Shown here in pieces: positions 9,385-18,550 of a DNA stretch of 41,575 nucleotides. Made by a program: the position numbers and the translations under genes. Location: the NCBI GenBank assembly GCA_029239975.1, contig JARBTX010000030.1, positions 1 through 41,575 of the forward strand, written 5' to 3'. The notes beneath the pieces are model-generated. The model had not been told where the DNA came from. It was given only the letters and a program-made list of their open reading frames with translations, and did not search any database. The stretch's first letter is position 1. The number at the start of each line of letters is the position of its first letter. The DNA is from Anaerocolumna sp. (lineage in GTDB: Bacteria; Bacillota; Clostridia; Lachnospirales; Lachnospiraceae).

Positions 9385-10311
9385 ATGGTTAAGTACATTC
9401 TTAAACGAATTGGCGCAGCTATTTTTACAATTTTTGTTGCAGCCACAATTACATTTTTTATTATGAATTTAGTTCCAGGTGATCCATTTATGAGTGAAAA
9501 AGCTCCAAGTGAGGCTGTATTAAAGGCTCTGAATGAAAAGTATGGACTAGATAAACCGTTGATTGTTCAATATAAGAATTATATTGTTAATTTGCTGCAT
9601 GGTGATTTTGGTGTAAGTTATAAGCTACAAAAGAACAGACAAATCGTTGATATTATTAAAGAGTCTTTCCCTGTATCAGCAAAATTAGGAGCTTATTCAA
9701 TCTTATTTGCAATCGTTGTTGGGATACCCCTAGGTTGTGTTGCCGCATTTAAAAGAAATAAGTGGCAAGATAATGTAATTAGAGTATTGGCAACTATGGG
9801 TATTTCTATACCAGGATTTGTTGTTGCAACAACAACAATGATTTTATTTTCTGTAAGAATGAAATGGCTTCCAACTTCTGGCTTAAATACACCTGCTCAT
9901 TATATCTTACCTGTATTCACATTAAGTTTTTATCCAATGTGTTATATTGCAAGATTAATGCGTTCAAGTATGTTAGAAGCATTAAGTCAAGATTATATTC
10001 GTACAGCAAGAGCAAAAGGTATGAATGGATTTATTATTACATTTAAACATGCATTAAGAAATTCTTTAATACCAGTTATCACTTATTTAGGACCATTAGT
10101 AGCTTATACAATAACTGGAGCATTTGTTGTTGAAAAAGTATTTAATATCGCTGGATTAGGTAGATATTTCGTTAAAGCAATAGGTAATAGAGATTATATG
10201 GTTATAATGGGTACTACAATATTCTTAGCTGCTTTTATTATTATAATGAATCTTGTCTGTGACTTGTTATATAAAGTTGTAGATCCTAGAATTAAACTTG
10301 GTGATGAATAG
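9385..10311 (+). CDS. oppB: Oligopeptide ABC transporter permease OppB
   Basis: The first of two inner-membrane subunits of an oligopeptide/dipeptide importer. It has 308 residues. The N-terminus MVKYILKRIGAAIFTIFVAA forms the first membrane helix and matches the family. A periplasmic-side PGDPF stretch follows near residue 31. Further helices lie near 100-125, 135-155, 170-190, 230-255 and 280-300. The EAA-type coupling loop is around residues 185-225 (SQDYIRTARAKGMNG). The ribosome site is weak (AGG about 10 bases upstream), but the family start is clear. oppC follows after 16 bases. The operon's leader contains a terminator, so expression may be attenuated. Confidence 0.95.
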   Translation: MVKYILKRIGAAIFTIFVAATITFFIMNLVPGDPFMSEKAPSEAVLKALNEKYGLDKPLIVQYKNYIVNLLHGDFGVSYKLQKNRQIVDIIKESFPVSAKLGAYSILFAIVVGIPLGCVAAFKRNKWQDNVIRVLATMGISIPGFVVATTTMILFSVRMKWLPTSGLNTPAHYILPVFTLSFYPMCYIARLMRSSMLEALSQDYIRTARAKGMNGFIITFKHALRNSLIPVITYLGPLVAYTITGAFVVEKVFNIAGLGRYFVKAIGNRDYMVIMGTTIFLAAFIIIMNLVCDLLYKVVDPRIKLGDE

Positions 10312-10327
10312 TAGGAGGAGCTAAATT

Positions 10328-11338
10328 ATGAATTTACAAAAAATTAATAAATTAAGCTTACAGTTAGACGTTAAAGCAGATGATTTTGCACCGGCTACAA
10401 AGCAAGAACAAAATGATTTAACTAAGCTTAGTGTGAACACAAGCTACTGGAAAGATGCTTGGAGAAGATTAAAACAAAACAAAATAGCTATGGTAGCATT
10501 AGTTGTTATTGTAGTTTTTATATTATTTGCTATTATTGGACCAATGTTATCACCTTATTCATATGACCAACAAATTAGAGGTGATGAAAATTTAGGACCT
10601 TCAGCAAAACATCTTTTTGGTACTGACCAATTAGGTCGTGATTTATTAGTTCGTGTTATGGTAGGATCTAGAATCTCACTTATCATAGGTATTGGTTCCG
10701 CACTTATCGTATTAGTAATTGGTTCCGCTTATGGTGCTATCGCAGGTTTATTAGGCGGATTAGCTGATAATATAATGATGCGTATTGTTGAGATTATTTA
10801 TTCACTTCCGGATATATTAATTATTATCCTTTTACAAATTATTATAAGCGATCCATTGCAGAAAGCGTTTGATAAAGGATCACTCTTTGGGGGACTCCAG
10901 AAGTTAGGTCCAGGTATTGTCGCAATATTTATCGTTTATGGTTTATTATATTGGGTAGGTATGTCTCGTATTGTTAGAGGACAGGTGCTTCAATTAAAAC
11001 AAATGGAATACGTAAATGCAGCAACAGCGTTAGGTGCTAATAATAGTAGATTAATTCGCAAACACTTATTACCAAACTGTATCGGAACTTTGATTGTTAC
11101 AACAATGCTTCAAATTCCATCTGCAATCTTTACAGAATCATTCTTAAGCTTCTTAGGCTTAGGTGTAGCAAAGCCAATGGCTAGTTTAGGAAGTTTAGCT
11201 TCTGAAGCTTTAAACGGAATTCAATCTTATCCATATAGATTATTATTCCCAGCAATTGCTATCAGTATAATCATTTTAGCATTTAATTTATTTGGTGATG
11301 GTCTTCGTGATGCGTTAGATCCAAAACTAAAGAAGTAG
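10328..11338 (+). CDS. oppC: Oligopeptide ABC transporter permease OppC
   Basis: The second membrane subunit of the importer, 336 residues. A soluble N-terminal tail of about 50 residues, longer than in OppB, precedes the first helix (about 54-75), as is normal in OppC. The conserved FGTDQLGRDLLVRVMVGSR lies near residues 97-115. The coupling loop contains EYVNAATALGANNSRLI (about 225-241) and is followed by LPNCIGTLIV. GGAGG lies before ATG 10328. The spacing to oppB (16 bases) and to oppD (12 bases) indicates one transcript. Confidence 0.95.
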   Translation: MNLQKINKLSLQLDVKADDFAPATKQEQNDLTKLSVNTSYWKDAWRRLKQNKIAMVALVVIVVFILFAIIGPMLSPYSYDQQIRGDENLGPSAKHLFGTDQLGRDLLVRVMVGSRISLIIGIGSALIVLVIGSAYGAIAGLLGGLADNIMMRIVEIIYSLPDILIIILLQIIISDPLQKAFDKGSLFGGLQKLGPGIVAIFIVYGLLYWVGMSRIVRGQVLQLKQMEYVNAATALGANNSRLIRKHLLPNCIGTLIVTTMLQIPSAIFTESFLSFLGLGVAKPMASLGSLASEALNGIQSYPYRLLFPAIAISIIILAFNLFGDGLRDALDPKLKK

Positions 11339-11350
11339 GAGGTAGGAGAC

Positions 11351-12373
11351 ATGGCAAACAAGAGTGAAAATCTTTTGGAAGTAAAGGACTTGGAGGTTTC
11401 CTTCTTTACTTACGCAGGAGAAGTAAAAGCAGTTAGAGGTATCTCCTATGAATTAAAACCAGGAGAAGTTATGGGAATTGTTGGTGAATCCGGTAGTGGT
11501 AAATCAGTATCTTCTTATGGCTTAATGGGAATTATCCCAGATCCAGGCAAAGTAATCGGTGGTAGCATTATTTTTGACGGTAAAGATATTACTTCTTTAA
11601 GTGAAAAGGAACTTTTAAAAATAAGAGGAAAAGATATAGGAATGATATTCCAAGATCCTATGACATCCTTAAACCCAGTATTTACAGTGGGAAATCAAAT
11701 TGAAGAATCTTTGAAGAAACATACAAATTTAAATAAAGATGAAAGAAAAGCTAGAATCATTGAATTATTTCAATTAGTTGGAATTAATCAACCAGAAAAG
11801 CGTATGAATCAATATCCACATGAATTCTCAGGTGGTATGAGACAACGTGTTATGATTGCAATGGCATTAGCTTGTAATCCAAAATTGTTAATTGCAGATG
11901 AGCCTACGACTGCATTAGACGTTACAATTCAGGCTCAAATTGTTGAACTGTTAAAAGAATTAAAAAGTAAAATTAATATGAGTATTATCTTTATTACTCA
12001 TGATTTAGGTGTAATTGCTGACATCTGTGATAAAGTAGCAGTTATGTATGCTGGTAATATCATTGAAACCGGTAGTATCGATGAGATATTCTACGAGCCA
12101 AAACATCCATATACTTGGGGATTATTAAAATCCATGCCAAAATTGAATGCAGAAGATCATGAAAGGTTAATTCCGATTGAAGGTAACCCAGTTGACCTTA
12201 TTAACCCACCAAAGGGTTGTGCATTCGCACCAAGATGTAAGAACTGTATGAAAATATGCTTAGATAAAGTACCACCTGTTTATAATGTGGCTGATGGACA
12301 TAACGCATTATGCTGGTTGCCGGTAAAAGAACAATACGAAAAGGAGGTTTCTGCTAATGGGAAAACAGAATAA
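11351..12373 (+). CDS. oppD: Oligopeptide ABC transporter ATPase OppD
   Basis: One of two ATPases driving peptide import, 340 residues. Walker A GESGSGKS is at residues 45-52. The signature FSGGMRQR and Walker [13 protein letters not shown] follow in the second half of the domain. The C-terminal oligopeptide-transporter extension has the cysteine set [11 protein letters not shown]...C, which in related proteins can bind an iron-sulfur cluster. GGAGG precedes the ATG. Its last 17 bases overlap the start of oppF, and the ribosome site AAGGAGG for oppF lies inside oppD. Translation of the two is probably coupled. Confidence 0.96.
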   Translation: MANKSENLLEVKDLEVSFFTYAGEVKAVRGISYELKPGEVMGIVGESGSGKSVSSYGLMGIIPDPGKVIGGSIIFDGKDITSLSEKELLKIRGKDIGMIFQDPMTSLNPVFTVGNQIEESLKKHTNLNKDERKARIIELFQLVGINQPEKRMNQYPHEFSGGMRQRVMIAMALACNPKLLIADEPTTALDVTIQAQIVELLKELKSKINMSIIFITHDLGVIADICDKVAVMYAGNIIETGSIDEIFYEPKHPYTWGLLKSMPKLNAEDHERLIPIEGNPVDLINPPKGCAFAPRCKNCMKICLDKVPPVYNVADGHNALCWLPVKEQYEKEVSANGKTE

Positions 12374-13331
12374 CTCACAGAATTTAATTGAAATCCAAAA
12401 CCTAAAAAAATATTTTCCCGTTAAATCAGGTTTTAAAACCTCACAAGTAAAAGCTGTTGACGATGTAAGTCTTTATATAAAAAAAGGTGAAACATTAGGT
12501 TTAGTAGGTGAAAGTGGTTGTGGTAAAACAACACTTGGTAGAACTATTATTCGTTTACACGAGCCATCTGCTGGCAAGATTATCTATGATGGGCAAGATA
12601 TAACAAAGGTTGACATGCATCCTTTTAGACGTAAAATGCAGATAATATTCCAAGACCCATACGCTTCATTAGACCCTAGAATGACAGTTGGCGATATTAT
12701 CGGAGAACCTTTAGATATTCACAAAATGTTTAACAATAAAAAAGATAGACAAGACAAAATCTATTCATTACTTGAAACAGTAGGTTTGAATACAGAACAT
12801 GCAAATCGTTTCCCACATGAGTTTTCAGGTGGTCAACGTCAAAGAATCGGTATTGCTAGAGCCTTAGCAGTAGACCCAGAGTTTATTGTATGTGATGAAC
12901 CAGTTTCAGCTTTGGACGTTTCCATCCAAGCACAAATTGTAAATATGTTAGAAGATTTACAAGCTGAAAAAGGATTTACCTATTTGTTTATCGCTCATGA
13001 TTTATCAATTGTTAAACATATAAGTAACCGTATCGGTGTTATGTATTTAGGACATTTGGTTGAATTAACTGAAAGTAAGGAATTGTATAACAATCCACTT
13101 CATCCTTATACACAAACATTATTATCTGCTATTCCAATTGCAGATCCAAAGTCTAGTAGATCTAGACAAAGAATAATTCTAAATGGTGACATTCCGAGTC
13201 CACTTAATCCACCAAGTGGATGTCCTTTCCGCACAAGATGTCCGCATGCAACGGAACAATGTGCACAAGTTATGCCTGAGCTTAAGGAATATGCTCCAGG
13301 ACATTTCGCAGCATGTCATAATATTAAATAA
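12357..13331 (+). CDS. oppF: Oligopeptide ABC transporter ATPase OppF
   Basis: The partner ATPase of OppD, 324 residues. Walker [10 protein letters not shown] is at 51-59. The signature [10 protein letters not shown] and Walker [12 protein letters not shown] are complete, so both ATP sites of the OppDF dimer look competent. The C-terminal extension again carries a cysteine motif, [15 protein letters not shown]. It begins inside oppD. The gap to oppA is 144 bases and contains a stable hairpin (13342-13370), the usual arrangement where the binding protein is made in larger amount than the membrane complex. Confidence 0.96.
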   Translation: MGKQNNSQNLIEIQNLKKYFPVKSGFKTSQVKAVDDVSLYIKKGETLGLVGESGCGKTTLGRTIIRLHEPSAGKIIYDGQDITKVDMHPFRRKMQIIFQDPYASLDPRMTVGDIIGEPLDIHKMFNNKKDRQDKIYSLLETVGLNTEHANRFPHEFSGGQRQRIGIARALAVDPEFIVCDEPVSALDVSIQAQIVNMLEDLQAEKGFTYLFIAHDLSIVKHISNRIGVMYLGHLVELTESKELYNNPLHPYTQTLLSAIPIADPKSSRSRQRIILNGDIPSPLNPPSGCPFRTRCPHATEQCAQVMPELKEYAPGHFAACHNIK

Positions 13332-13341
13332 GGTAGTAATA

Positions 13342-13370
13342 GCGGTTGGGTAGAATGGACTATCCACCGC
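13342..13370 (+). promoter_or_regulatory. Intercistronic hairpin between oppF and oppA
   Basis: GCGGTTGGGTAG (13342-13353) pairs with CTATCCACCGC (13360-13370), with one bulge and one G-U, around AATGGA. It is more GC-rich than its surroundings and has no T-run. It may therefore be an RNA-processing or mRNA 3'-end-protecting stem and not a full terminator. Confidence 0.5.
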
Positions 13371-13400
13371 ATTTCTATAAAATTTAAATTTGTTACGTTA

Positions 13401-13432
13401 AAGTATAGATGCATTGAAGTATAGAAGTGTTG
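13401..13432 (+). repeat. Tandem 16-nt repeat upstream of oppA
   Basis: AAGTATAGATGCATTG (13401-13416) is followed directly by AAGTATAGAAGTGTTG (13417-13432), with 13 of 16 bases equal. It lies 43 bases before the oppA start codon. Confidence 0.5.
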
Positions 13433-13475
13433 AAGCTTTAAACGAGCAAGTTAAGAAAAAAAAGGAGGACAATTT

Positions 13476-15176
13476 ATGAAAAAATCTTTCATGAAGAAAT
13501 CATTAGTATTGCTTTTAGCATTAACTATGATGGCAACTACAGCTTTAACTGGTTGTGGTAAAAAAGATACTGGAAATAATACCGGTACAGAAACAGGTAC
13601 AGGAACAGACACAGACACTGATGCAGGTACAGATACTGGTGCTGCTGATGATTTAACAATCAACGTTAGCGTTGGTCCAGAACCTGAAACACTTGATCCA
13701 ACAATGAATACAGCTGCTGATGGTTCAACTTATCTTAACCATGTATTTGAAGGCTTAATGAAAGTTGACGCTGAAGCTAACATCGTTCAAGGTGCTGCTG
13801 AAAGCTATGAAGTTAGTGAAGACGGCTTAGTTTATACATTTAAAATTCGTTCAGACGCAAAATGGTCAGATGGTACTGATTTAACTGCTGAAGCTTTTGT
13901 ATATTCTTGGCAAAGATTAGTAGATCCAACTACTGCATCTGATTATAACTATATGATCGATATGGTTAAAAACGCTAATGAAATTATGGCTGGTACTGTT
14001 GACAAATCTGAATTAGGAATCAAAGCAATTGATAGCAAAACATTAGAAATTACTTTAGCAGTTGCAACTCCTTATTTCTTAGAAATTTGTGCATTCCCTG
14101 CTACTTTCCCATTAAGAGAAGACATCGTGTCTGCTAACCCAGATACATGGTTCCAAGATCCAGCTACTTATATTGGAAATGGACCATATGTTGTAAAAAC
14201 TTGGGAACACCAAGCTCAAATCGTTATGGAACAAAATCCTAACTACTATGGTTTAGCTGATTTAGGTCCTAAAACAATTAACTTCAAGTTAATGGAAGAT
14301 GATAATACTATCTTAGCTGCATATGAAAATGGAGAAATCTTATTTGGTGACAGCCTTCCAAGTGAAGAAATTGAAAGAATGACTGGTAACGGTTTATACA
14401 TTGAAGGTCAATTAGGAACATACTTCCTTTGCTTAAATGTAGAAGATGAAGCATTAAAAGATGCTAACGTAAGAAAAGCATTAGCTCTTGCAATTGATAG
14501 AAATTACTTAGTTGAATCTGTAGCTAAGGGTGGACAACAACCTGCTGATACATTTGTACCAACTGGTTTATCTGATGTAGATAATACTGCAGAATTCCAT
14601 GAAAAAGCTGAAAAATGGTTCAGTGTAGATCCTGCTAATTATGAAGCAAACGTTGCAGAAGCAAAACAACTTTTAGCTGATGCTGGATATCCAAACGGTG
14701 AAGGATTCCCTTCTATCGAATTAATGATCAATCCAGGTCATGAATCTATCGCTGAAGCAGTTATTTATATGTGGCAACAAGAATTAGGTATCACAGCTAC
14801 TCTTTCTTCTCAAGACTGGTCAGTATTTATTGAAACAAGAAACAGTGGTGATTACCAAATCGCTCGTCATGGTTGGTTAGCAGATTACAACGATCCAATT
14901 TCCTTCCTTGATATGTGGTTAACTGGTGGTGGTAATAACGATGCTCAATGGTCAAATGCTGATTATGATGCATTAATCGCTAAAGTTAAAGCTTCTTCTG
15001 ATAGAGCAGAAAGAATTGACTTAATGCACCAAGCAGAAGCTATCTTAGCAAAAGATATGCCAATTATTCCTTTATACTTCTATACAGATCTTTTCTTAAA
15101 ATCTGATAAGTTACAAGGATTCTATTCATCTCCACTTGGATATAAATTCTTTATGTACACAAGTGTAACTGAATAA
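13476..15176 (+). CDS. oppA: Oligopeptide-binding lipoprotein OppA (SBP family 5)
   Basis: The extracellular peptide receptor of the importer, 566 residues. It has a lipoprotein signal with lipobox LTGC and lipidated Cys27. A Thr/Gly/Asp-rich spacer (about residues 31-55) then lifts the receptor off the membrane. The mature part is a family 5 binding protein: ETLDPTMN near residue 72, VYTFKIRSDAKWSDGT near 120-136, and a C-terminal QDWSVFIETRNSGDYQIARHGW stretch of which the aromatic residues are typical. A perfect AAAGGAGG precedes the ATG. Codons are more uniform than in neighbours, as in highly expressed genes. It ends at a strong terminator. It lies last in the operon, after the hairpin at 13342. 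Confidence 0.96.
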   Translation: MKKSFMKKSLVLLLALTMMATTALTGCGKKDTGNNTGTETGTGTDTDTDAGTDTGAADDLTINVSVGPEPETLDPTMNTAADGSTYLNHVFEGLMKVDAEANIVQGAAESYEVSEDGLVYTFKIRSDAKWSDGTDLTAEAFVYSWQRLVDPTTASDYNYMIDMVKNANEIMAGTVDKSELGIKAIDSKTLEITLAVATPYFLEICAFPATFPLREDIVSANPDTWFQDPATYIGNGPYVVKTWEHQAQIVMEQNPNYYGLADLGPKTINFKLMEDDNTILAAYENGEILFGDSLPSEEIERMTGNGLYIEGQLGTYFLCLNVEDEALKDANVRKALALAIDRNYLVESVAKGGQQPADTFVPTGLSDVDNTAEFHEKAEKWFSVDPANYEANVAEAKQLLADAGYPNGEGFPSIELMINPGHESIAEAVIYMWQQELGITATLSSQDWSVFIETRNSGDYQIARHGWLADYNDPISFLDMWLTGGGNNDAQWSNADYDALIAKVKASSDRAERIDLMHQAEAILAKDMPIIPLYFYTDLFLKSDKLQGFYSSPLGYKFFMYTSVTE

Positions 15177-15187
15177 TTTATATACAA

Positions 15188-15226
15188 CAAAAAAGACGAT
15201 TACTCTAAAGTAATCGTCTTTTTTTA
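15188..15226 (+). terminator. Terminator of the opp operon
   Basis: GACGATTACT (15195-15204) pairs with AGTAATCGTC (15209-15218) around CTAA. The stem is flanked by an A-run and by seven T residues. Confidence 0.9.
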
Positions 15227-15396
15227 GTTATCTAATGTAATTAAAAAATATTTAACGATGATTGATATAAGTGTTGTTACCCTAAAGGGTTATATCATTT
15301 GTTATTGTCTTTCTCTTAATCACGGTTGAAATTACATCTAACTTTCGCTTAATATAATTAGACTTCGCTAGCATTAGCATGATTCAATTGATTTCT

Positions 15397-18123
15397 TTAC
15401 TTCTTACCCTTTTGTAATTCAACAACTACGATTGGTAAAAATGATAGTAATATTACTACTGACCACTGAGCAGGGTTTAATGGTACAACTTTAAATATAT
15501 TTGCTAGAGGTTTAATAGAAATAACTGAAATTTGTAAAAATGCACATACAATAAAGGAAAGTACTAATTTTATATTTGAAAATACACCAATTCTTGCTAA
15601 GGAATGTTCACTTCTCATATTGAAGGAGTGAAATAGTTGAGATAAACTTAATACAGCAAAAGCCATTGTACGACCGATACTTGGTGTAATCATGGCTGCT
15701 ATTTCAACAGTACTTCCATGGCGTAAAACAGTATCTGAGATTGTTTGGCTATCATATACCCGTATACCAATAATAAAGGCTAGTAAAGATAAAAAGCCTA
15801 TTAAAATACCTTCAATAATTATTTTAAATACCAATCCATCTGCAAACATACCTTTATTTGGTGGAATAGGCTTTTTTTTCATAATATCCTTGGCTGCTGG
15901 TTCAACACCTAAAGAGATAGCTGGTAAGGAGTCAGTAACGAGATTAACCCATAATAATTGCACTGCTAGCAAAGGAGAAGGTAATCCTAATAAAATGGCA
16001 GTAAATATTGTAATTATTTCACCGATATTACATGATAATAAGAAGTGAATTGCTTTTTTAATATTATCATAAATACCACGACCCTCTTGTACAGCTGCGA
16101 CAATCGTAGCAAAGTTATCATCTGTAAGTATCATATCAGCGGCATTTTTCGCCACATCAGTGCCTGTAATACCCATTGCGCAACCGATATCAGCGGCTTT
16201 TAGTGCAGGTGCATCATTTACACCATCTCCAGTCATAGCAACCACTTCACCCCTAGCTTGAAAAGCTTTTACGATACGTACTTTATGTTCAGGAGATACT
16301 CTTGCAAATACTCTATAGTTTGGAATTTTTTCAATTAATGTATCATTGGACATTTGAGATAATTCTGCACCAGTCATAGCCATATCATTAGAAGTTAGTA
16401 TTCCCAAATCTTTTGCAATAGCACTAGCAGTAGAAATATGGTCACCAGTTATCATTACTGGTTTTATCCCTGCCATTTGACAAGTTAAAACAGCTTGCGC
16501 AACTTCTTCTCGTGGCGGATCTATCATTCCAATAAGACCTACTAAAGTTAATCCTGATTCCAATTTTCGATTATACTCTTGGGAAATAAAAGTTGAAGAT
16601 TTTAATTTCGTTAACTGATCTGATGGGATATCTTTATAAGCAACTGCAATAACTCTTAATGCACGTTCAGCCATGTTTTGATTATATCTATTTATAGTTT
16701 GAAGATAACTTTTTGTAAGAGGAAGTTGTTTACCATTTAAATAAAGATGAGTGCAATTATTTATCAATACATCAAAAGCACCTTTTGTAATACTTTTAAC
16801 TTCACCGTTAGGATTTTTATGTACCGTTGTCATTAATTTTCTTGTGGAATCAAATGGTATTTCATAAATTCTAGGGTTAGATGAATCAAGTTTAGGTTTA
16901 AATAATTCAATTTGATTTGCTGCCATAATAATTGCTTTTTCAGTTGGTTCTCCGGTGGCTTCCACAGTTGTATGTTTTCCTTTACCTGTAATTTGTAAGA
17001 TTGAATCATTACAAAGAGTACCTAAAGAAAGAATAAAAGAACTGAAATTGCTAGTTGGTGATTCCTTACCTTGAAAAGAAGATATTTCGGTTACTGTCAT
17101 CTTATTTTGAGTTAAAGTACCTGTTTTATCAGAACAAATAACGGTAGCGCTACCTAATGTTTCTACTGCCGGAAGTTTTCGAATGACAGCATTTTTCTTT
17201 GCCATTCTTTGAACACCAAGAGAGAGCATAATAGTTACAATAGCTGGTAAACCTTCTGGAATAGCAGCAACTGCAAGGCTTACCGATGTCATGAACATAT
17301 CAAATATAGGACGATTTTTTAGAATACCAATTAAAAATATTACAATACAAATAAGTAATGCAGCAATACCTAAAGCTTTTCCTGTATTAGCAAGTCTTTT
17401 TTGTAAGGGGGTCATCGGTGTATCATCATCCATAATTAGTTTCGCAATATGACCAACTTCACTATTCATTCCAGTTGCTGTTACGATTGCTGTGCCTCTA
17501 CCATATGTAACAATACAAGATGACATAACCATATTAATACGGTCTGCTAGTAAAGTATCTTCAGCTAAAACTATTTCAGCATTTTTTTCAACAGGATGTG
17601 ACTCACCAGTTAAAGAAGCTTCTTCAATTTTTAAATTTATTGCGGTTATTAATCTTGCATCAGCTGGAACAAAATTACCAGTTTCAAGATAAATGATATC
17701 ACCAGGAACCAAGTCTTTCGCATCAACGGTAGATATAATACCTTCACGTAATACCAATGCTGTTGGTGCTGACATCTTTTGCAAAGCTTCTAAGGACTTT
17801 TCAGCTTTTGTTTCTTGAAGGACTCCAAGGATAGCGTTTAGTGTAATAATAAATAAAATAATAATCGGATCTACAAAATCTAGTTCTCCATGTAATAAAG
17901 AAACTAAAAACGATACAAGAGCGGCACAGATTAAAGTTATTATCATAAAGTCAGCAAATTGACTAAAAAATTTAATAAAAATACTTTTTTTCTTTTTGGC
18001 TTCTAATATATTAATTCCATATTTTTTCTGTCTTTTTACGACTTCTTTTTTCGTTAAACCAGTTTCTATCGAGGTTTGTAATTCTTTTGCTGCGTCATCT
18101 TTCGAGATACAATGCCAATTCAT
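15397..18123 (-). CDS. P-type Ca2+-transporting ATPase (type II, SERCA/PMR1-like)
   Basis: A plasma-membrane cation pump of 908 residues that most likely exports Ca2+. Motifs in order are TGES (172-175) of the actuator domain, PEGL in the fourth transmembrane region (AAIPEGLPAIVT), the phosphorylated DKTGT with Asp332, and the hinge TGDGVNDAPALK from about 631. In the sixth transmembrane region NLVTDSLPA supplies Ca2+-site residues (Asn, Thr, Asp). The C-terminal half has the extra helices of the type II group. Two adjacent ATG codons exist. The second (18123, MNWHCISKDD) is 8 bases from AGAGG and is preferred to 18126. The frame is open to 18159 without another ribosome site. The gene stands alone, divergent from the amylase. 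Confidence 0.93.
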   Translation of the reverse strand: MNWHCISKDDAAKELQTSIETGLTKKEVVKRQKKYGINILEAKKKKSIFIKFFSQFADFMIITLICAALVSFLVSLLHGELDFVDPIIILFIITLNAILGVLQETKAEKSLEALQKMSAPTALVLREGIISTVDAKDLVPGDIIYLETGNFVPADARLITAINLKIEEASLTGESHPVEKNAEIVLAEDTLLADRINMVMSSCIVTYGRGTAIVTATGMNSEVGHIAKLIMDDDTPMTPLQKRLANTGKALGIAALLICIVIFLIGILKNRPIFDMFMTSVSLAVAAIPEGLPAIVTIMLSLGVQRMAKKNAVIRKLPAVETLGSATVICSDKTGTLTQNKMTVTEISSFQGKESPTSNFSSFILSLGTLCNDSILQITGKGKHTTVEATGEPTEKAIIMAANQIELFKPKLDSSNPRIYEIPFDSTRKLMTTVHKNPNGEVKSITKGAFDVLINNCTHLYLNGKQLPLTKSYLQTINRYNQNMAERALRVIAVAYKDIPSDQLTKLKSSTFISQEYNRKLESGLTLVGLIGMIDPPREEVAQAVLTCQMAGIKPVMITGDHISTASAIAKDLGILTSNDMAMTGAELSQMSNDTLIEKIPNYRVFARVSPEHKVRIVKAFQARGEVVAMTGDGVNDAPALKAADIGCAMGITGTDVAKNAADMILTDDNFATIVAAVQEGRGIYDNIKKAIHFLLSCNIGEIITIFTAILLGLPSPLLAVQLLWVNLVTDSLPAISLGVEPAAKDIMKKKPIPPNKGMFADGLVFKIIIEGILIGFLSLLAFIIGIRVYDSQTISDTVLRHGSTVEIAAMITPSIGRTMAFAVLSLSQLFHSFNMRSEHSLARIGVFSNIKLVLSFIVCAFLQISVISIKPLANIFKVVPLNPAQWSVVILLSFLPIVVVELQKGKK

Positions 18124-18550
18124 CATGTTAACCTCTTTTCCGCATAACTGAAATAGCATTCAGTCACTGCTTTGTTAAGTAAGTGTAAATTACATTTCAT
18201 TTCTCCGTTACTCCAATCCCATTCTTTAAGTATGTCTAAAATAAGTATATGAGTAACATGTTGATTCAATGCTCTTCTGGTAATAAATCTATACAAGTTA
18301 TAAGTATTGGTAAAATTGCACAAAAAATGGCACAAACTATTTTCGAAAATATTCGAAAAACTTCTTTCTCTCTCTCAGAAATTATGCTATGATAATTTTA
18401 GGCTTGTGGAAATATATGGGTTTTATGTAAATGATATACATATGCCTTGCCTTGTCGGGAATTTTTTATATGTTAAATAGAAAGTTTACCTGACGTAATA
18501 AGTTACAAAGGAGAAAGTGTTAAGGTATTTCAGTAGAATGGAGGATGGAA
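18124..18550. other. Divergent region between Ca2+ ATPase and amylase
   Basis: This 427-base stretch has no convincing gene. Paired TTCGAA sites lie at 18342-18357. A plus-strand extended -10 candidate, TG-C-TATGAT, lies at 18385-18393 with only a weak -35, so the amylase leader would be about 150 bases. A 70-codon minus-strand open frame (to 18335) starts at TTG without a ribosome site and is not called. Confidence 0.5.
18342..18357. promoter_or_regulatory. Paired TTCGAA operator candidate
   Basis: Two identical palindromes TTCGAA (18342-18347 and 18352-18357) are spaced exactly 10 bases centre to centre, one helical turn. They sit just upstream of the probable amylase promoter. A regulator binding two turns of the same DNA face is plausible, but I cannot assign a protein. 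Confidence 0.35.

Noticed and set aside
9225..9392. 55-codon plus-strand open frame overlapping the oppB start
   Set aside because: It has no ribosome site, reads through a terminator hairpin, and its Cys/Phe-rich composition is unlike neighbouring proteins.
18123..18335. 70-codon minus-strand open frame before the Ca2+ ATPase
   Set aside because: It starts at TTG with no ribosome site and overlaps the control region and ATPase start. The peptide lacks features of a real protein.
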